From an uncultured Neomegalonema sp. (GTDB lineage Bacteria; Pseudomonadota; Alphaproteobacteria; Rhodobacterales; Rhodobacteraceae), in NCBI GenBank assembly GCA_938008165.1, contig CALLLP010000044.1, forward strand, positions 1 through 32,822: a DNA stretch of 32,822 nt, in the 5' to 3' direction. The translations under genes and the position numbers were made by a program. Numbering within the stretch: the first letter of the stretch is position 1; each line of letters starts with the position of its first letter. The notes under the pieces were generated by a model, which was not told the DNA's origin, made no database searches, and saw only the letters and a program-made list of their open reading frames with translations. This document shows, piece after piece, positions 32,167 through 32,822 of this stretch.

Positions 32167-32822
32167 TCAGAAGTTGAGTTTGAAGCCCGTGCCGACGACG
32201 AAGCCGTCTACGTCGCTAGCCGTACCGGCCGCGTCGAAGTCGAGGTAACCAGCATAAGCACCGGCGGAGACGCCAGGCCCAAGCTTATAGGTCACGCCAG
32301 CGAGATACTGATCACGCTCGGTGTTCACAACGTCCAGCTCGCTCTGCGAGTAGGTGAACGACACGCCCCATGGGCCGGTGGTGTAGCTGACACCAACGTC
32401 GAAGAAATCGCCGTCCTGAGCGCCGGAATCGTCGGAATTCGCATACGAACCACCGATCGTGAAGCCCGCATAGCCGAGGTTCAGGCCGAAGGCATAAACT
32501 TCAGGGTCGAGGTTCGAACCAGCAACCGAACCGGTGCCGTAACGGCCCGAAACGGCGACGTCGAATGCGCCGAAGCTGTTGACGTAGTTTGCGCCGATAT
32601 CGAAGATATCGTGCAGCGTGCCATTGGCGTTGGCGTCAACCTGGTTGCTGTTGTCCTGGTTTGCGTCACGGGCATAGGAGGCACCGAGCTGGAAACCGGA
32701 GAAACGCGGCGTGAAGTAGGTGATGCGCTGTGCATCGTTGTTCCGGCCAACTTCAATGAAGGACGAACCGCCGACGCCGCGGAATACGCTGGTCTGACCG
32801 TTCGGGATGAAGGCCGTGAGCG
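32167..32822 (-). CDS. Outer membrane porin, C-terminal part
   Basis: The reading frame stays open to the window edge, giving 217 residues of a Gram-negative general porin; the N-terminus is missing. It consists of alternating beta strands, for example RITYFTPRFSGFQLGASYA, FDVAVSGRYGTG, VYAFGLNLGYAGFTIGGSYA and GVSYTTGPWGVSFTYSQ, with a C-terminal FVVGTGFKLNF whose final Phe is the outer-membrane assembly signal. The loops are Asn/Asp-rich. It resembles porins of alphaproteobacteria. Codon use is biased and followed by a strong terminator, which suits high expression. Pore selectivity cannot be judged. Confidence 0.93.
   Translation of the reverse strand, partial: LTAFIPNGQTSVFRGVGGSSFIEVGRNNDAQRITYFTPRFSGFQLGASYARDANQDNSNQVDANANGTLHDIFDIGANYVNSFGAFDVAVSGRYGTGSVAGSNLDPEVYAFGLNLGYAGFTIGGSYANSDDSGAQDGDFFDVGVSYTTGPWGVSFTYSQSELDVVNTERDQYLAGVTYKLGPGVSAGAYAGYLDFDAAGTASDVDGFVVGTGFKLNF

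Noticed and set aside
31178..32248. 356-codon ORF on the plus strand
   Set aside because: It is antisense to the second sulfotransferase and the porin terminator; no motif or ribosome-binding site.

Overview
The window is a dense, high-GC stretch of a Gram-negative chromosome, most likely from an alphaproteobacterium. Indicators are the UPF0314/DUF2585 protein, the long N-terminally extended RibA, a response regulator resembling the CenR type, a DacA-type peptidase with an alphaproteobacterial SPOR-like tail, and a porin ending in Phe. Genus and order cannot be fixed from the sequence alone. No tRNA, rRNA, CRISPR array, transposase or phage gene was seen.

Layout. (1) 1-4592, plus strand: urease operon, ureA (3' part only), a 53-residue membrane microprotein, ureB, a low-GC orphan gene, ureC, ureE, ureF, ureG, mostly joined by 1-8 nt stop/start overlaps. 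The accessory gene ureD is not visible and is presumably upstream. (2) 4605-5673, minus: two membrane proteins (UPF0314 and an unknown partner). (3) 5932-7929, plus: a HisC-like PLP aminotransferase and 3-hydroxybutyrate dehydrogenase. (4) 7942-11214, minus: a 1090-residue protein joining an N-terminal SIR2-like domain, an acidic linker and about 13 TPR-like repeats, preceded by a 375-nt AT-rich gene-free region. (5) 11590-16034, minus: sufE, a D-Ala-D-Ala carboxypeptidase, a solitary cobK, RNase D and a DsbA/FrnE-like oxidoreductase. (6) 16208-20442: a CoxE-like VWA protein, pta, a small lipoprotein, a secreted HEVVH metalloprotease candidate and a MoxR ATPase. (7) 20615-24577, minus: a histidine kinase, then the queCDEF queuosine-precursor operon, whose 5' leader carries a clear class I preQ1 riboswitch, then a zinc-ribbon membrane protein. 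(8) 24709-29724: yqgE, an exported ClpP-like protease, an OmpR-type regulator (minus), ribA, an alpha/beta hydrolase lipoprotein and an L,D-transpeptidase. (9) 29711-32822, minus: yggS, two sulfotransferases in tandem and the 3' two thirds of a porin with a strong terminator.

How genes work together. UreABC form the nickel urease and UreEFG load the metal. QueC, QueD and QueE make preQ0 from a GTP-derived pterin and QueF reduces it to preQ1, the ligand expected to shut translation of queC through the riboswitch. RibA also draws on GTP, for riboflavin. The MoxR and VWA proteins are normally partners, but here they are about 2.1 kb apart on opposite strands.

The most unusual items are the SIR2-TPR protein, whose usual catalytic His is apparently Tyr; the foreign-looking gene and the membrane microprotein inside the urease operon; the compact preQ1 riboswitch; and a long inverted repeat covering the histidine kinase stop codon. 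I see no convincing multi-gene defence system. The SIR2-TPR gene is the nearest candidate, but it stands alone among housekeeping genes.
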